64,000 bases of DNA. Source: an uncultured Eubacteriales bacterium (lineage in GTDB: Bacteria; Bacillota; Clostridia; Oscillospirales; Acutalibacteraceae). Of the stretch, positions 34,905-42,834 are shown piece after piece. Under the pieces are notes generated by a model. It was not told the DNA's origin and searched no databases. It saw only the letters and a list, made by a program, of their open reading frames with translations. The stretch's first letter is position 1; every line of letters starts with the position of its first letter. The stretch covers positions 24,097 to 88,096 of the forward strand of contig CAKUFK010000013.1 of the NCBI GenBank assembly GCA_934647945.1, read 5' to 3'. The position numbers and the translations under genes are program-made.

Positions 34905-35993
34905 ATGCCCTTTACCGAAACGGAGCTGAAAAGGCATCTGAAGGAGGCCCCTCCCGCGCGGCTCTATCTCCTATATGGGCGGGAGCCGTATCTGACGTCG
35001 CACTATGCCGATCAGGTGGTGCGCCTGGCCATGGGCAAGGACGCCGGGGAGGATCCGCTCGGCCAGTTCAATCTTCAGCGTTTCGACGGCCAGGACAGCT
35101 CTTGGGATGCCATCGAGGAGGCGGCAGAGGCTCTGCCTCTGATGGCGGAACGCAAATGCGTCGTGGTGCGGGACTTCGACGTGACGGCGGCATCCGTCCC
35201 CTTTGACCGGGTCCTGGAGCTCGCCGGAGATCCGCCCGAGGACACGGTGCTGATTTTCTGGATGGACACGGTTTCCCCAGATGGAAAAAAGAACGCCAAA
35301 TGGCGAAAATTCCTCGCGGCGGTGGAAAAAAACGGCGTGTGCGCGGAGCTGAAGCCCAAGACCCCGGCCGAGACCGCCAAGCTGCTCTGCTCAGGCGCTG
35401 CGCGCCGCGGCTGCCACCTGCGGCCGGAGAATGCCCGCCTGCTGTTCGAGCAGTGCGGCGACGGGCTGTACCGGCTGCTCGGGGAGCTGGATAAGCTTTG
35501 TGCGCTCGCGCTGGAGACCGGGGGGGACGATAAGGAAATCACGCGGGACATGATCGAAACCGCCGCTACGAAAAATTTGGAGGCGTCGGTGTTCGATCTA
35601 TCCAAATCGTTGTTATCAGGCCGTTACGACACGGCCTACCGGATCCTGGACCGCCTGTTTTTTCAGCGGGAGGAACCGGTGGCGGTCCTGGGAGTGCTCA
35701 TTTCCGCCTACGCGGATCTGTACCGTGTGAAGGTGGCGGATGCGGCGGGAGAGCCGGCCGAGTCCCTGGCAGCGGATTTCGCCTATAAGGGAAGGGAATT
35801 CCGCCTGCGCAACGCGGCACGGGATGCGGCGAGGCTTTCCCTTCCGGCCCTGCGGGAATGCCTGGACGTGCTGGCCGAAGCGGACATGCGGCTCAAATCC
35901 TCCCGGATGGACAAGCGGACGGTTCTCGAACAGGCCGTCGCCGCGTTGATCCTGACAGGAAAACGAGATAGGCAGGGGGAGAGGCGGACGTGA
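34905..35993 (+). CDS. holA: DNA polymerase III subunit delta
   Basis: The 362-residue clamp-loader subunit shows ARLYLLYGREPYL, the AAA+-like fold without catalytic Walker motif, and a C-terminal collar with LEASVFDLSKSLLSGRYDTA and LFFQREEPVAVLGVLISAY. It helps load the sliding clamp at the replication fork. AAAGGAGG precedes the ATG. The stop overlaps the GTG of the next gene (GTGA). Confidence 0.93.
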   Translation: MPFTETELKRHLKEAPPARLYLLYGREPYLTSHYADQVVRLAMGKDAGEDPLGQFNLQRFDGQDSSWDAIEEAAEALPLMAERKCVVVRDFDVTAASVPFDRVLELAGDPPEDTVLIFWMDTVSPDGKKNAKWRKFLAAVEKNGVCAELKPKTPAETAKLLCSGAARRGCHLRPENARLLFEQCGDGLYRLLGELDKLCALALETGGDDKEITRDMIETAATKNLEASVFDLSKSLLSGRYDTAYRILDRLFFQREEPVAVLGVLISAYADLYRVKVADAAGEPAESLAADFAYKGREFRLRNAARDAARLSLPALRECLDVLAEADMRLKSSRMDKRTVLEQAVAALILTGKRDRQGERRT

Positions 35994-36625
35994 TTCGGAT
36001 CCGGGAAGCGATCGTGGTGGAAGGACGGTACGACCGCGCCCGTCTGCAGGCGGTGGTGGAGGCCTTGATCGTCGAAACGGAGGGCTTCGGCATTTTCCGG
36101 GACCGGGAGAAGCTGACGCTGCTGGGGCGTCTGGCTGAAACACAGGGGCTGATCGTTCTGACCGACAGCGACGCGGCGGGCTTCATGATACGGGACCGGC
36201 TGGCGGGCGCGATCCCGCCGCCGCAGATCAAGCACGCCTATATTCCGGAGATCCGGGGAAAGGAAAGGCGGAAATCCGCCCCGTCGAAAGAAGGGCTGCT
36301 GGGTGTGGAAGGGATGGATGGACAGATCCTGCTCACAGCGCTGCGCCGGGCCGGGGCGACAATCGAGGGGGAGGCCTGGAGTGCTGTGCCGCCTTTCCTG
36401 ACCAAAGCACGCCTGTTTGAGGATGGGCTGTCGGGGTCGGCCGGGAGCCAGGCGCGTAGAGAGCGTTTTTTGATTTCGTTGGGGCTGCCCCGCAAGCTGT
36501 CTTCCAACCGCCTTCTGGAGGTCGTCAATGCGACGATGACAGAGGGGGAATACCGCGATGCGCTGGCCGCCTGCACGCGGACCGAGACAGGGAAAACGCC
36601 TGAAAAAGTGACGAAAAGCTGTTGA
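35990..36625 (+). CDS. RNase M5-like TOPRIM/DUF4093 protein
   Basis: The 211-residue protein starts at GTG 35990, coupled to holA. A TOPRIM fold with AIVVEGRYD and LTDSDAAGFMIRD makes it like RNase M5, which matures 5S rRNA; the C-terminal part (ERFLISLGLPRKLSSNRLLEVVNA) matches DUF4093. The exact RNA target cannot be proved here. AGGGGGAGAGG precedes the start. The last codons overlap the -35 box of the tRNA promoter. Confidence 0.82.
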   Translation: MIRIREAIVVEGRYDRARLQAVVEALIVETEGFGIFRDREKLTLLGRLAETQGLIVLTDSDAAGFMIRDRLAGAIPPPQIKHAYIPEIRGKERRKSAPSKEGLLGVEGMDGQILLTALRRAGATIEGEAWSAVPPFLTKARLFEDGLSGSAGSQARRERFLISLGLPRKLSSNRLLEVVNATMTEGEYRDALAACTRTETGKTPEKVTKSC

Positions 36626-36650
36626 CAGGGCGCTTTGCCGGTGCTATAAT
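36622..36650 (+). promoter_or_regulatory. consensus promoter of tRNA-Leu
   Basis: TTGACA (36622-36627), 17 bases and TATAAT (36645-36650) are a perfect consensus match. The -35 overlaps the stop codon of the preceding gene. Confidence 0.92.
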
Positions 36651-36686
36651 AATGCCTGCGCCTGGTTGTGATCGGGCGCTTCATAT

Positions 36687-36770
36687 GCGAGAATGCTGGA
36701 ACTGGCAGACAGGCACGTTTGAGGTGCGTGTGTCTTTGACGTACGGGTTCAAGTCCCGTTTCTCGCACCA
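36687..36770 (+). tRNA. tRNA-Leu(GAG)
   Basis: The 84-nt cloverleaf has a 7-bp acceptor stem (GCGAGAA with TTCTCGC), a long variable arm as in class II tRNAs, an anticodon loop TTGAGGT with anticodon GAG at 36721-36723, a T arm with GGGTTCAAGTCCC and an encoded CCA. Confidence 0.97.
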
Positions 36771-36775
36771 TATTA

Positions 36776-36833
36776 AACGACGGTATGAGATCTGAACATT
36801 TCTTTTGGAATGTCCAAGTTTCATACCGTCGTT
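36776..36833 (+). other. long hairpin downstream of tRNA-Leu
   Basis: AACGACGGTATGA pairs with TCATACCGTCGTT (13 bp), and an inner ACATT/AATGT stem narrows the loop. It lies between the tRNA and its terminator. It may be a processing element or the trace of a mobile element end. Confidence 0.5.
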
Positions 36834-36839
36834 GTTTAT

Positions 36840-36877
36840 GCTGAAACCCAGTGTTCATGCGGGTTTCGGCATTTTTT
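36840..36877 (+). terminator. terminator of the tRNA-Leu transcript
   Basis: GCTGAAACCC pairs with GGGTTTCGGC (one G-T pair) and six T follow. Confidence 0.85.
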
Positions 36878-36963
36878 GTTTGTGTGGTTGTCATCGCAGG
36901 TCAGATGTGCAAACTTTCAAAAATCACCGAATAAAAACGCGAAAAACAGCTTTTGAACCCTCA

Positions 36964-38166
36964 TGTCTATTTTTCTTTCGCTGCTCGTCTGTCATCATAC
37001 AAGGCTTCATAGGTGTTTGGCGCTTTATACCCCAACGTGGAATGTGGACGTTCCATATTATAGAAATCTATGTATTTTCGGACGCATTCTTTGAATTCTT
37101 CCACCGAATGATAGTTCCTTCGATATAATTCCTCCCGTTTGAGAGAAGCGAAGAAGGATTCCATAACCGCATTGTGACACGGCTTGCCGGAAGGAGAAAA
37201 GGACTGCTCCACATGGAGTGCTTTGAGCAGCTTCTGGAAAGCAAAAGCGGTATATTGTGTGCCCCGGTCGCTATGGAAAATCAACCCATCCGCTGGTCTG
37301 CGTTCTTCATAAGCTGCTCGAAAGGTAGATGTGATAAGCTGGCTGCTGTGCTTCTGCGAAATCTTATAAGAGATCACTTTGCGGGAATAGAGATCGAGGG
37401 TCGCACAGATATAGTACATCTTTTTGTTATAGGCGAAATAGGTCACATCGCTGACCCAAATTTGATTGGGCGCAGAAGCCGAAAACTGCATTTTCAGACG
37501 GTCGGTTTTCTTCTGTGCATGGAATCGCATATAGAGGCGTTTGGCTTCTGTCCGAATGCTGGTGAGATTCATCTCCTGCATCAGTTCCGAAACCATTTTG
37601 TCGCTGACAGCTACCCCTCGGGATTTCAAAACAGCACTGATTTTCTTCGCGCCATAGATTTGGGCGCTCTCATCATAAATCTGGCGGATCTGTTCGCTTA
37701 ACTCCGTCCGGCGGAATTGATAGCTTTTGTTTTCCTTTTTGTTGCGGAGAATGTGGTTATAAAAGGTTCCTCTGGGAACCTCTAATGCATCGCAGAGAGT
37801 ATGTACGCTGAACTGACCATAGAGAGCTTCCAACGCTTTGAGCTTGTCCTGTAGCGGAGCCGAAATGGTACAGTCAACGGATTTCAGAACCTGGATGATA
37901 CCTTCCAACTTTTTCACTCGTTTTTTGAGAGCTGTAAATTCTTTTGGGGTAACGATCATACCAGCATCGGTTACAGTAGTTTGGTAAGGTTTGATCCAAG
38001 AGTAAAGGGTGCTTCGAGCGATACCGGTTTGGGTGCAGATGTCGGAGACACTTTCTCCGTTTTGGTAACGCAGGACGAGCTCTCGCTTTTGGTCAACTGT
38101 GTATTTCATATCATTTTCCTCCTGAATCTGGGATATGGGTATTGTAACATTCAGGGGGAATAGCAT
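36964..38166 (-). mobile_element. IS3-family insertion sequence
   Basis: The element consists almost only of the transposase gene. The ends are proposed from short matching termini (TGTCTATT at the left, TGCTATTC on the minus strand at the right), which have the TG typical of IS3 ends. The inverted repeats are poor and no target duplication is clear, so the limits are uncertain. It sits between the tRNA-Leu terminator and AT-rich DNA. Confidence 0.65.
36967..38109 (-). CDS. IS3-family transposase, single reading frame
   Basis: The 380-residue protein has an N-terminal helix-turn-helix (SVSDICTQTGIARSTLYSW), an HTH_21 region and an rve integrase core with D in VSDVTYF, D in FHSDRGTQY and E in NAVMESFFASLK, the DDE triad. 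Most IS3 members make OrfAB by frameshifting; here one frame is continuous. AGGAGG precedes ATG 38109. The gene seems intact. Confidence 0.92.
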   Translation of the reverse strand: MKYTVDQKRELVLRYQNGESVSDICTQTGIARSTLYSWIKPYQTTVTDAGMIVTPKEFTALKKRVKKLEGIIQVLKSVDCTISAPLQDKLKALEALYGQFSVHTLCDALEVPRGTFYNHILRNKKENKSYQFRRTELSEQIRQIYDESAQIYGAKKISAVLKSRGVAVSDKMVSELMQEMNLTSIRTEAKRLYMRFHAQKKTDRLKMQFSASAPNQIWVSDVTYFAYNKKMYYICATLDLYSRKVISYKISQKHSSQLITSTFRAAYEERRPADGLIFHSDRGTQYTAFAFQKLLKALHVEQSFSPSGKPCHNAVMESFFASLKREELYRRNYHSVEEFKECVRKYIDFYNMERPHSTLGYKAPNTYEALYDDRRAAKEK

Positions 38167-38179
38167 GATTGATTTATAG

Positions 38180-38206
38180 GTTTATGATTTAAAACTAATC
38201 ATAAAC
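38180..38206 (+). promoter_or_regulatory. inverted repeat upstream of the TIR gene promoter
   Basis: GTTTATGATT and AATCATAAAC form a perfect 10-bp inverted repeat with a 7-base gap, ending four bases before the -35. It is a candidate regulator site. Confidence 0.5.
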
Positions 38207-38210
38207 GTAC

Positions 38211-38239
38211 TTGACAAACGCAAGTCGCAATCTTATAAT
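38211..38239 (+). promoter_or_regulatory. promoter of the TIR-domain gene
   Basis: TTGACA (38211-38216), 17 bases and TATAAT (38234-38239), a perfect consensus, stand 42 bases before the start codon. Confidence 0.88.
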
Positions 38240-38280
38240 AGATATCAAGAAATATTACAATGATATGGAGGTAATATAAA

Positions 38281-39432
38281 TTGCCAAGAACAAAAAGTGA
38301 TCATGCATCGCCTGTTAGCGAAAAGCCAAAGGCAAAACAATCACGCCTTTCTCAAACGGCCTGTCCATCTGTCGACTTGGAAACCGCCTTAATAATCCCT
38401 CGCGCAATAAAAGATAATTTTGCGGGACAAGCAACAGCTCCCTTACTTGTTGCCGATGCCTGCGGTATAAAGCCTGCTAGTTCAAATTGGAGAACTATAA
38501 CAGGAGCCGCTGTTGCATACGGTTTGACCAATGGTGGCTATAACGCACAGGAAATTTCCCTGACGCCATTAGGAGAGAGGATAGTTTCTCCTTTGATAGA
38601 AGGAGATGTTGATGTAGCATTAAAAGAAGCCGTATTAAAGCCAACCATATTAGCGGAATTCTATCATCAATACGATCGAAATAAGTTGCCTAAAACTGAG
38701 ATTGCATTTAATATCTTACAAAAAAAAGGAGTGCCAGCTGAACGTTTGCAGAGTGCATGGGAAATATTACGTGCAAATGCCTCAAAAACTAATATATTAA
38801 GAATTATAAGTGGAAGTGAATACATTTTTCTTGATATGAAAGATTCTCCATCACCTACTACTGATACAAACAATTTATCATCAACTACTGGCTTGCATAA
38901 CAATGATAGCGAAGAAGTAGAAGTTCCAAATGAAGTACTACAAAAAATGAATATTGAACCTCTGCAAAAAGAGATTCCTCTTTCTCCTTTCAAAAACGAA
39001 AAGCCTCATATTTTTATTTCCCATGGAAAAAATAACGCGACTATTATTGGACAGTTGAAAGAGCTGCTAAATTATGGCCAGATGGAACCTATTATCTCAG
39101 TAGAGAGAGAAACCACAGCTATTCCTGTTCCCGATAAAGTATTTGATGATATGAGAAGCTGTGATGCGGGTATTATTCATATTGATTTAGAAGAAGTCCC
39201 ATATGGTGATAGCGGTCAAACGTTTAGTCGTCTGAATGAAAACGTTTTAATAGAGATAGGTGCTGCCATAGCATTATATGGTAAGAGAGTAGTCCTACTA
39301 TGCAAAAAAGACACGCCATTACCTTCGAATCTGCAGGGCTTATATCGATGTGAATACGAAGGAAATCAATTAGATTATTCTTCAACTATGAAATTATTGA
39401 AAACAATGCAAGAACTTAGAGAAATGATGTGA
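38281..39432 (+). CDS. TIR-domain protein, CAP12/Pycsar-effector type, putative anti-phage NADase
   Basis: The 383-residue protein starts at TTG 38281 with GGAGG upstream. Residues about 30-185 look like a winged-helix or DUF5343-like domain (LETALIIPRAIKDNFAGQAT). A low-complexity Ser/Thr linker follows. Residues 242-362 match the TIR-like domain of CBASS/Pycsar effectors: IFISHGKN (244-251), a middle VFDDMRSCDAGIIH, and NENVLIEIGAA with Glu325 at the place of the NADase glutamate. No cyclase gene is nearby, so what activates it is unknown. Base composition is far more AT-rich than the core, a sign of transfer. Confidence 0.75.
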   Translation: MPRTKSDHASPVSEKPKAKQSRLSQTACPSVDLETALIIPRAIKDNFAGQATAPLLVADACGIKPASSNWRTITGAAVAYGLTNGGYNAQEISLTPLGERIVSPLIEGDVDVALKEAVLKPTILAEFYHQYDRNKLPKTEIAFNILQKKGVPAERLQSAWEILRANASKTNILRIISGSEYIFLDMKDSPSPTTDTNNLSSTTGLHNNDSEEVEVPNEVLQKMNIEPLQKEIPLSPFKNEKPHIFISHGKNNATIIGQLKELLNYGQMEPIISVERETTAIPVPDKVFDDMRSCDAGIIHIDLEEVPYGDSGQTFSRLNENVLIEIGAAIALYGKRVVLLCKKDTPLPSNLQGLYRCEYEGNQLDYSSTMKLLKTMQELREMM

Positions 39433-39570
39433 ATGCAATCGTTGGATAGAGATTGAACCATTTTATTGGGGAAATTCCATTTTTATTTTAGTGCACACCA
39501 CCTTAACAAAATTTTCTGAAATTTATATTCCGTTAATTTGTATCAATCCTTGCGCTTTTAGACAGTTGTA

Positions 39571-39604
39571 AAGCCCTGACAAAATTGATTTTTTGTCAGG
39601 GCTT
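39571..39604. terminator. terminator of the TIR-domain gene
   Basis: AAGCCCTGACAAAA and its complement form a 14-bp stem with a 6-nt loop, with T runs usable on both strands. It lies 138 bases past the TIR stop. Confidence 0.8.
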
Positions 39605-40258
39605 TGTTATAATGAATTATCATATCTGAAAGGTGTGGTCTTTGATGAAAAGTTTACGGTTTAGAGGTAGCTATATTTAGCGGATAAAATCAAGTCCATT
39701 TTATCCGCTCATCAATATAAGAAAGAGGATTAAAAATGGATTGAATGAGACTCGTTTTTCGAACATTTTTATCGAAAAGCAGGTCTTGTTTTATGCCTGG
39801 AGCCCTAAGAAATCAGGCTTTGTCTGAATTGCTACTCTATTTATAACCAGTAAAAAAATAAAAATCAAGGATAAAAATATTTTTTTACAGCCCGTTTTTA
39901 GACAGGCTATTCTCATATAAACTTGTTCAAAAGCGTTCAAATCCCCCTTAAAAAACGCTTAGGGGGTCCATTTTGTCTCACCCTCACATAAAGAAACGAC
40001 AACTTGTCGAAAGATAAGACGTCGTTTCTTTTTGTTTTTCTCTCTTCTCTCTCAAATTGTTGTCTTCAGATAAAAGATAAGAGAGAACAGATAAGAACCC
40101 CCATGTCAGGTGGATGAAATCATCTTTGGTGATAAATTTTCCTGCGGGGATGAGATCCGGCTCGGCACCGGAAGAGTGGATTTCATTTCATTTTTTGCGT
40201 CAGCAGAATATTTCACCACAAAACCGGTAAAACACCGATTTTTAACCCCACGAACATT
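39605..40258. other. AT-rich non-coding stretch with two more hairpins
   Basis: No coding frame is convincing. AGCGGATAAAAT pairs with its complement (39679-39709, 12 bp), AAGCGTT/AACGCTT encloses 39940s sequence, and AAGAAACGAC pairs with GTCGTTTCTT (39991-40030) followed by a T run, which is a likely plus-strand terminator. A promoter TATAAT-like site lies near 39610. It may encode one or two small RNAs or be remnant DNA. Confidence 0.4.
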
Positions 40259-40284
40259 AAAAAGCACCCCCGTGGGTGCTTTTT
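40259..40284. terminator. bidirectional terminator after the serine hydrolase gene
   Basis: AAAAAGCACCC and GGGTGCTTTTT form an 11-bp stem with a 4-nt loop, three bases from the end of the minus-strand gene. Confidence 0.9.
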
Positions 40285-40287
40285 GCT

Positions 40288-41313
40288 TTATAAACCAAGG
40301 TCTTTCGCAACTGCAGCGTGCACACTTCGGCGCATTGCCAGAGCCCTGCCGCGCACATGCTCATGGGTAGGGCTTTCCCGATAGGCAAACCGAGCTGAAT
40401 TGGTCAGCAGCGCCACATACAGCTCCCGCTCCCGGCTGAAAAACAGGGAGGTTCCCGTGTAGCCGCAGTGTCCGAAGCTGCCCGCCGGGAATAACCCGCC
40501 GCTTAGGGGGTCATCCTCGTCAATGATCAGATACCCCAGCCCTCGCTTCTGGGGAAAGCCGTCCGTATAGCTGCGTTCAGCCATCTCTGCCAGACCCGCG
40601 GGGTACAGCCGCTTTTCATATATGGCATCTGCCAGCTTTTCCAGATCGGAAATGCTCCAGAATGCCCCGGCATTGCCCGACACGCCCCGCATAAAGTAGG
40701 CATTTTCGTCGTCCACACCATATTCCCCTGGCTCATCTCTGCGGTAGGAAACGACCGTGTTTTCTTCCCCTATCGATACGCAGAACCGGCTCCGGGTCAG
40801 TTTCAAAGGCCCTGCCAGCTTCTCAGCAAACAAAACATCCAGCGTTTTCCCGTAGATTTGTTCGAGGATGGCACCTAGGGTGATAAAGCCCATGCAGGAA
40901 TACTGCTGATCCGTGCCTGGCGCATAATCCGGCCTGGCACGGCAGATGGCCGCCGCCACCGCCTGACTTCCCCGATCCGTCAGCACGAAGGAGAAGGGAA
41001 TGGCCCCAATGCCGGAGGTGTGTGTCAGAAGCCGAAATACGGTCACATCCCGCATCACCGTCAGCCCGGAGAAAAAATCTCCCAGATGATCCTCCAGCGC
41101 CAGCTTCCCCTCCGCTATGGACATCATGGCAAGAGGCGCCGTTACCGTCACCTTGGTCAAGCTGGCCACCTCAAACAAGGTATCCGCATCCACATTTTTG
41201 CCGGTAATCGCCGCCTTTTCGCTGCCGTGGCGGACAAGCAGCGCGTAACTTCCCATCCACCCTGCATCCACCAGTCCCCGGAGGATCTTTTCCGTCTGTT
41301 CCAGTTTCAGCAT
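40288..41313 (-). CDS. serine hydrolase, beta-lactamase/PBP4* family
   Basis: The 341-residue protein has the class C-like set: SxxK in ASLTKV (about 50-55), a Tyr motif QQYSCMGF where YxN is usual, and HCGYTG near the C terminus in place of the KTG box. LLTHTSGI is typical of the family. It has no signal peptide, so it probably acts inside the cell on an ester or peptide. The start ATG overlaps the stop of a decayed upstream gene (TAAATG). Confidence 0.85.
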   Translation of the reverse strand: MLKLEQTEKILRGLVDAGWMGSYALLVRHGSEKAAITGKNVDADTLFEVASLTKVTVTAPLAMMSIAEGKLALEDHLGDFFSGLTVMRDVTVFRLLTHTSGIGAIPFSFVLTDRGSQAVAAAICRARPDYAPGTDQQYSCMGFITLGAILEQIYGKTLDVLFAEKLAGPLKLTRSRFCVSIGEENTVVSYRRDEPGEYGVDDENAYFMRGVSGNAGAFWSISDLEKLADAIYEKRLYPAGLAEMAERSYTDGFPQKRGLGYLIIDEDDPLSGGLFPAGSFGHCGYTGTSLFFSRERELYVALLTNSARFAYRESPTHEHVRGRALAMRRSVHAAVAKDLGL

Positions 41314-41640
41314 TTACGGGACGCCCCTTTCCTTTACGGTATTCTTCTTTAAAAATGCGCCGATGCCCACGGCGACTAGCAGGATGGCATAAGCGTTGAA
41401 AAGCCGATACATACCCACGATCACTATGACCGGCACACCATGATCTGGGTGCCGACGATATGCACGAAAAATCGCATCTTTTTTGATTTGTCTGCAAGTA
41501 TCTTACCACCGGCCACCCAAAAATGCAATCGCCCACCCTGCATGAAAAACCACAGCTCCAAGGCACAGAGTCATCTCCTTGAAGGGGCTGACGTTTGTAT
41601 TTTGCCCTTCCTGGACTTGTTCAAGCTCCTGGCTTGCCGG
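41314..41640 (-). pseudogene. frameshifted C-terminal remnant of a transporter
   Basis: On the minus strand three frames in turn read as one membrane protein: CLGAVVFHAGWAIAFLGG, then KILADKSKKMRFFVHIVGTQ and then VPVIVIVGMYRLFNAYAILL, ending FLKKNTVKERGVP with a stop at 41314-41316. At least two frameshifts and the lack of an N terminus show that it is dead. The order suggests it once formed an operon with the serine hydrolase. The family (perhaps MFS) is not certain. Confidence 0.5.
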
Positions 41641-41772
41641 TAGATGACTTTTAAGCATCCGTATTCGATTTTGTATCGTTGCACTTGATAGAGACATCCT
41701 TAATAGTAATTTCACTAAAGAACGGCAGTAGAATAATCAACAACCAAATTCCTAAAACAATCAGCCGTTCCA

Positions 41773-41892
41773 TTATGTAGTTTTTGAGTGCATATTACCG
41801 CACGGTAATTTCCGTGTTTTTTGAGTGCTCTTCGCATCATTTGCAATTTCAAAAATAGCGATATCGTTTGAGATTTTTTCATACTCTTTCAT
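41773..41892 (-). CDS. small protein, low confidence
   Basis: A 39-residue frame begins MKEYEKISNDIAIFEIAND after GGGAG, seven bases before the ATG. It may be a real small protein or the N-terminal stub of a lost gene. The rest of 41716-42068 is AT-rich and shows no gene. Confidence 0.3.
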   Translation of the reverse strand: MKEYEKISNDIAIFEIANDAKSTQKTRKLPCGNMHSKTT

Positions 41893-42069
41893 TTTAACAC
41901 TCCCGCCTGTATCAAATTTAAGCATTGCACTCGCTTTTTATTTTTTAATTTTCGCATAATAAGCACTATATATTATTTTTCTTCAATATGGTTTGAATGA
42001 TTTTGTAAGAGTTCAACTCTACACACTAAAAACAAAAAGATATCTTTTTCGTAGCCATTTCACAATATT

Positions 42070-42115
42070 GAAACCTGTCGAAAAAGCTGTAAATTGCTTT
42101 ATCGGCAGGTTTTTG
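42070..42115 (+). terminator. hairpin terminator overlapping the next promoter
   Basis: AACCTGTCGA pairs with TCGGCAGGTT (one G-T pair), with an inner AAAGC/GCTTT stem, and five T follow. Its 3' arm overlaps the promoter of the gene at 42153. Confidence 0.6.
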
Positions 42116-42121
42116 CTATAA
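42094..42121 (+). promoter_or_regulatory. promoter of the gene at 42153
   Basis: TTGCTT (42094-42099), 16 bases and TATAAT (42116-42121). Confidence 0.6.
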
Positions 42122-42152
42122 TGAAAAGAACTGAGTTAAGGAATGAACGAAT

Positions 42153-42614
42153 ATGCAAGAGATAAACAGCTTTTTAACAGCATTTGCGACTTTAAATGCC
42201 GGTTATGGAGTATCAAATGATTATGATTTTTCTGCAATTGGAGTTTGTGACCTCAATGAAATTAAAAGTGTAACGCAACGACATTTGAAACTCGAAAAAC
42301 ATGATTCTATTCATATATTTCAACTGGAAAATTGGGAGGAACAGCTATTTGTTGAAAATGCACTTCTCCCGCTGTGTCCTAACAGTGAAAATTTCTGGTT
42401 TGGAATCGTGCCTAAAAACATCATGTTGAATGGGTTGTCCCCAAAACAGTATTTTATCCATTTATTACGTCGTTTCTTCAATCATGATGAATTCATGGCT
42501 TTTCGTTTGCAGGTAGAAACCGAAAATTATTATGCATGTTGTTGGGAAGAATATTTGTTTTATAATCGTTCCAACACAACTCTTTATTATTTAAGTTTTC
42601 AAGTTCATGATTAA
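42153..42614 (+). CDS. hypothetical protein, AT-rich
   Basis: The 153-residue protein has no membrane segment and no motif I recognise. It is rich in aromatic residues and Asn/Glu (LENWEEQLFVENALLPLCPN, WEEYLFYN), a composition seen in immunity proteins of toxin systems, but that is only a guess. It has its own promoter, and the base composition is unlike the core genome. Confidence 0.55.
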   Translation: MQEINSFLTAFATLNAGYGVSNDYDFSAIGVCDLNEIKSVTQRHLKLEKHDSIHIFQLENWEEQLFVENALLPLCPNSENFWFGIVPKNIMLNGLSPKQYFIHLLRRFFNHDEFMAFRLQVETENYYACCWEEYLFYNRSNTTLYYLSFQVHD

Positions 42615-42834
42615 GTTTTTTCATTCAATCCGCTTTGTCAGATTTATGCTCGAACAGAAGCCTTTCCATATTACCGGTTTTTAGCAAAGCTGATTCCGGA
42701 ATGGCGGGAGGCACTGGAAACCGCGATTCCCGCATTGGAGGAGTGCGCCTCTGTACCGGCGACCCCGCCGGACGCAGAATGGGGGCACATAACAAAAACT
42801 CGTTTCAGGCCCCCTCCTCCCCTTGCTGCGTTTA
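42615..42834 (+). pseudogene. in-frame remnant after the stop of 42153-42614
   Basis: Reading on in the same frame after the TAA gives a protein-like stretch, IYARTEAFPYYRFLAKLIPE, then WREALETAIPALEECASVPA. GC content rises sharply here. It looks like the C-terminal end of another, GC-rich gene joined to the AT-rich segment, without a start. Function unknown. Confidence 0.35.

Noticed and set aside
36961..38170. Clear terminal inverted repeats and target duplication for the IS3 element
   Set aside because: Only eight to ten bases match weakly at the ends, and the flanking triplets differ (TCA and TGA), so exact limits are not claimed.
40110..40370. Plus-strand frame of 86 codons before the serine hydrolase gene
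   Set aside because: It runs across a bidirectional terminator and into the antisense of the hydrolase, without a ribosome binding site. I see no family match.
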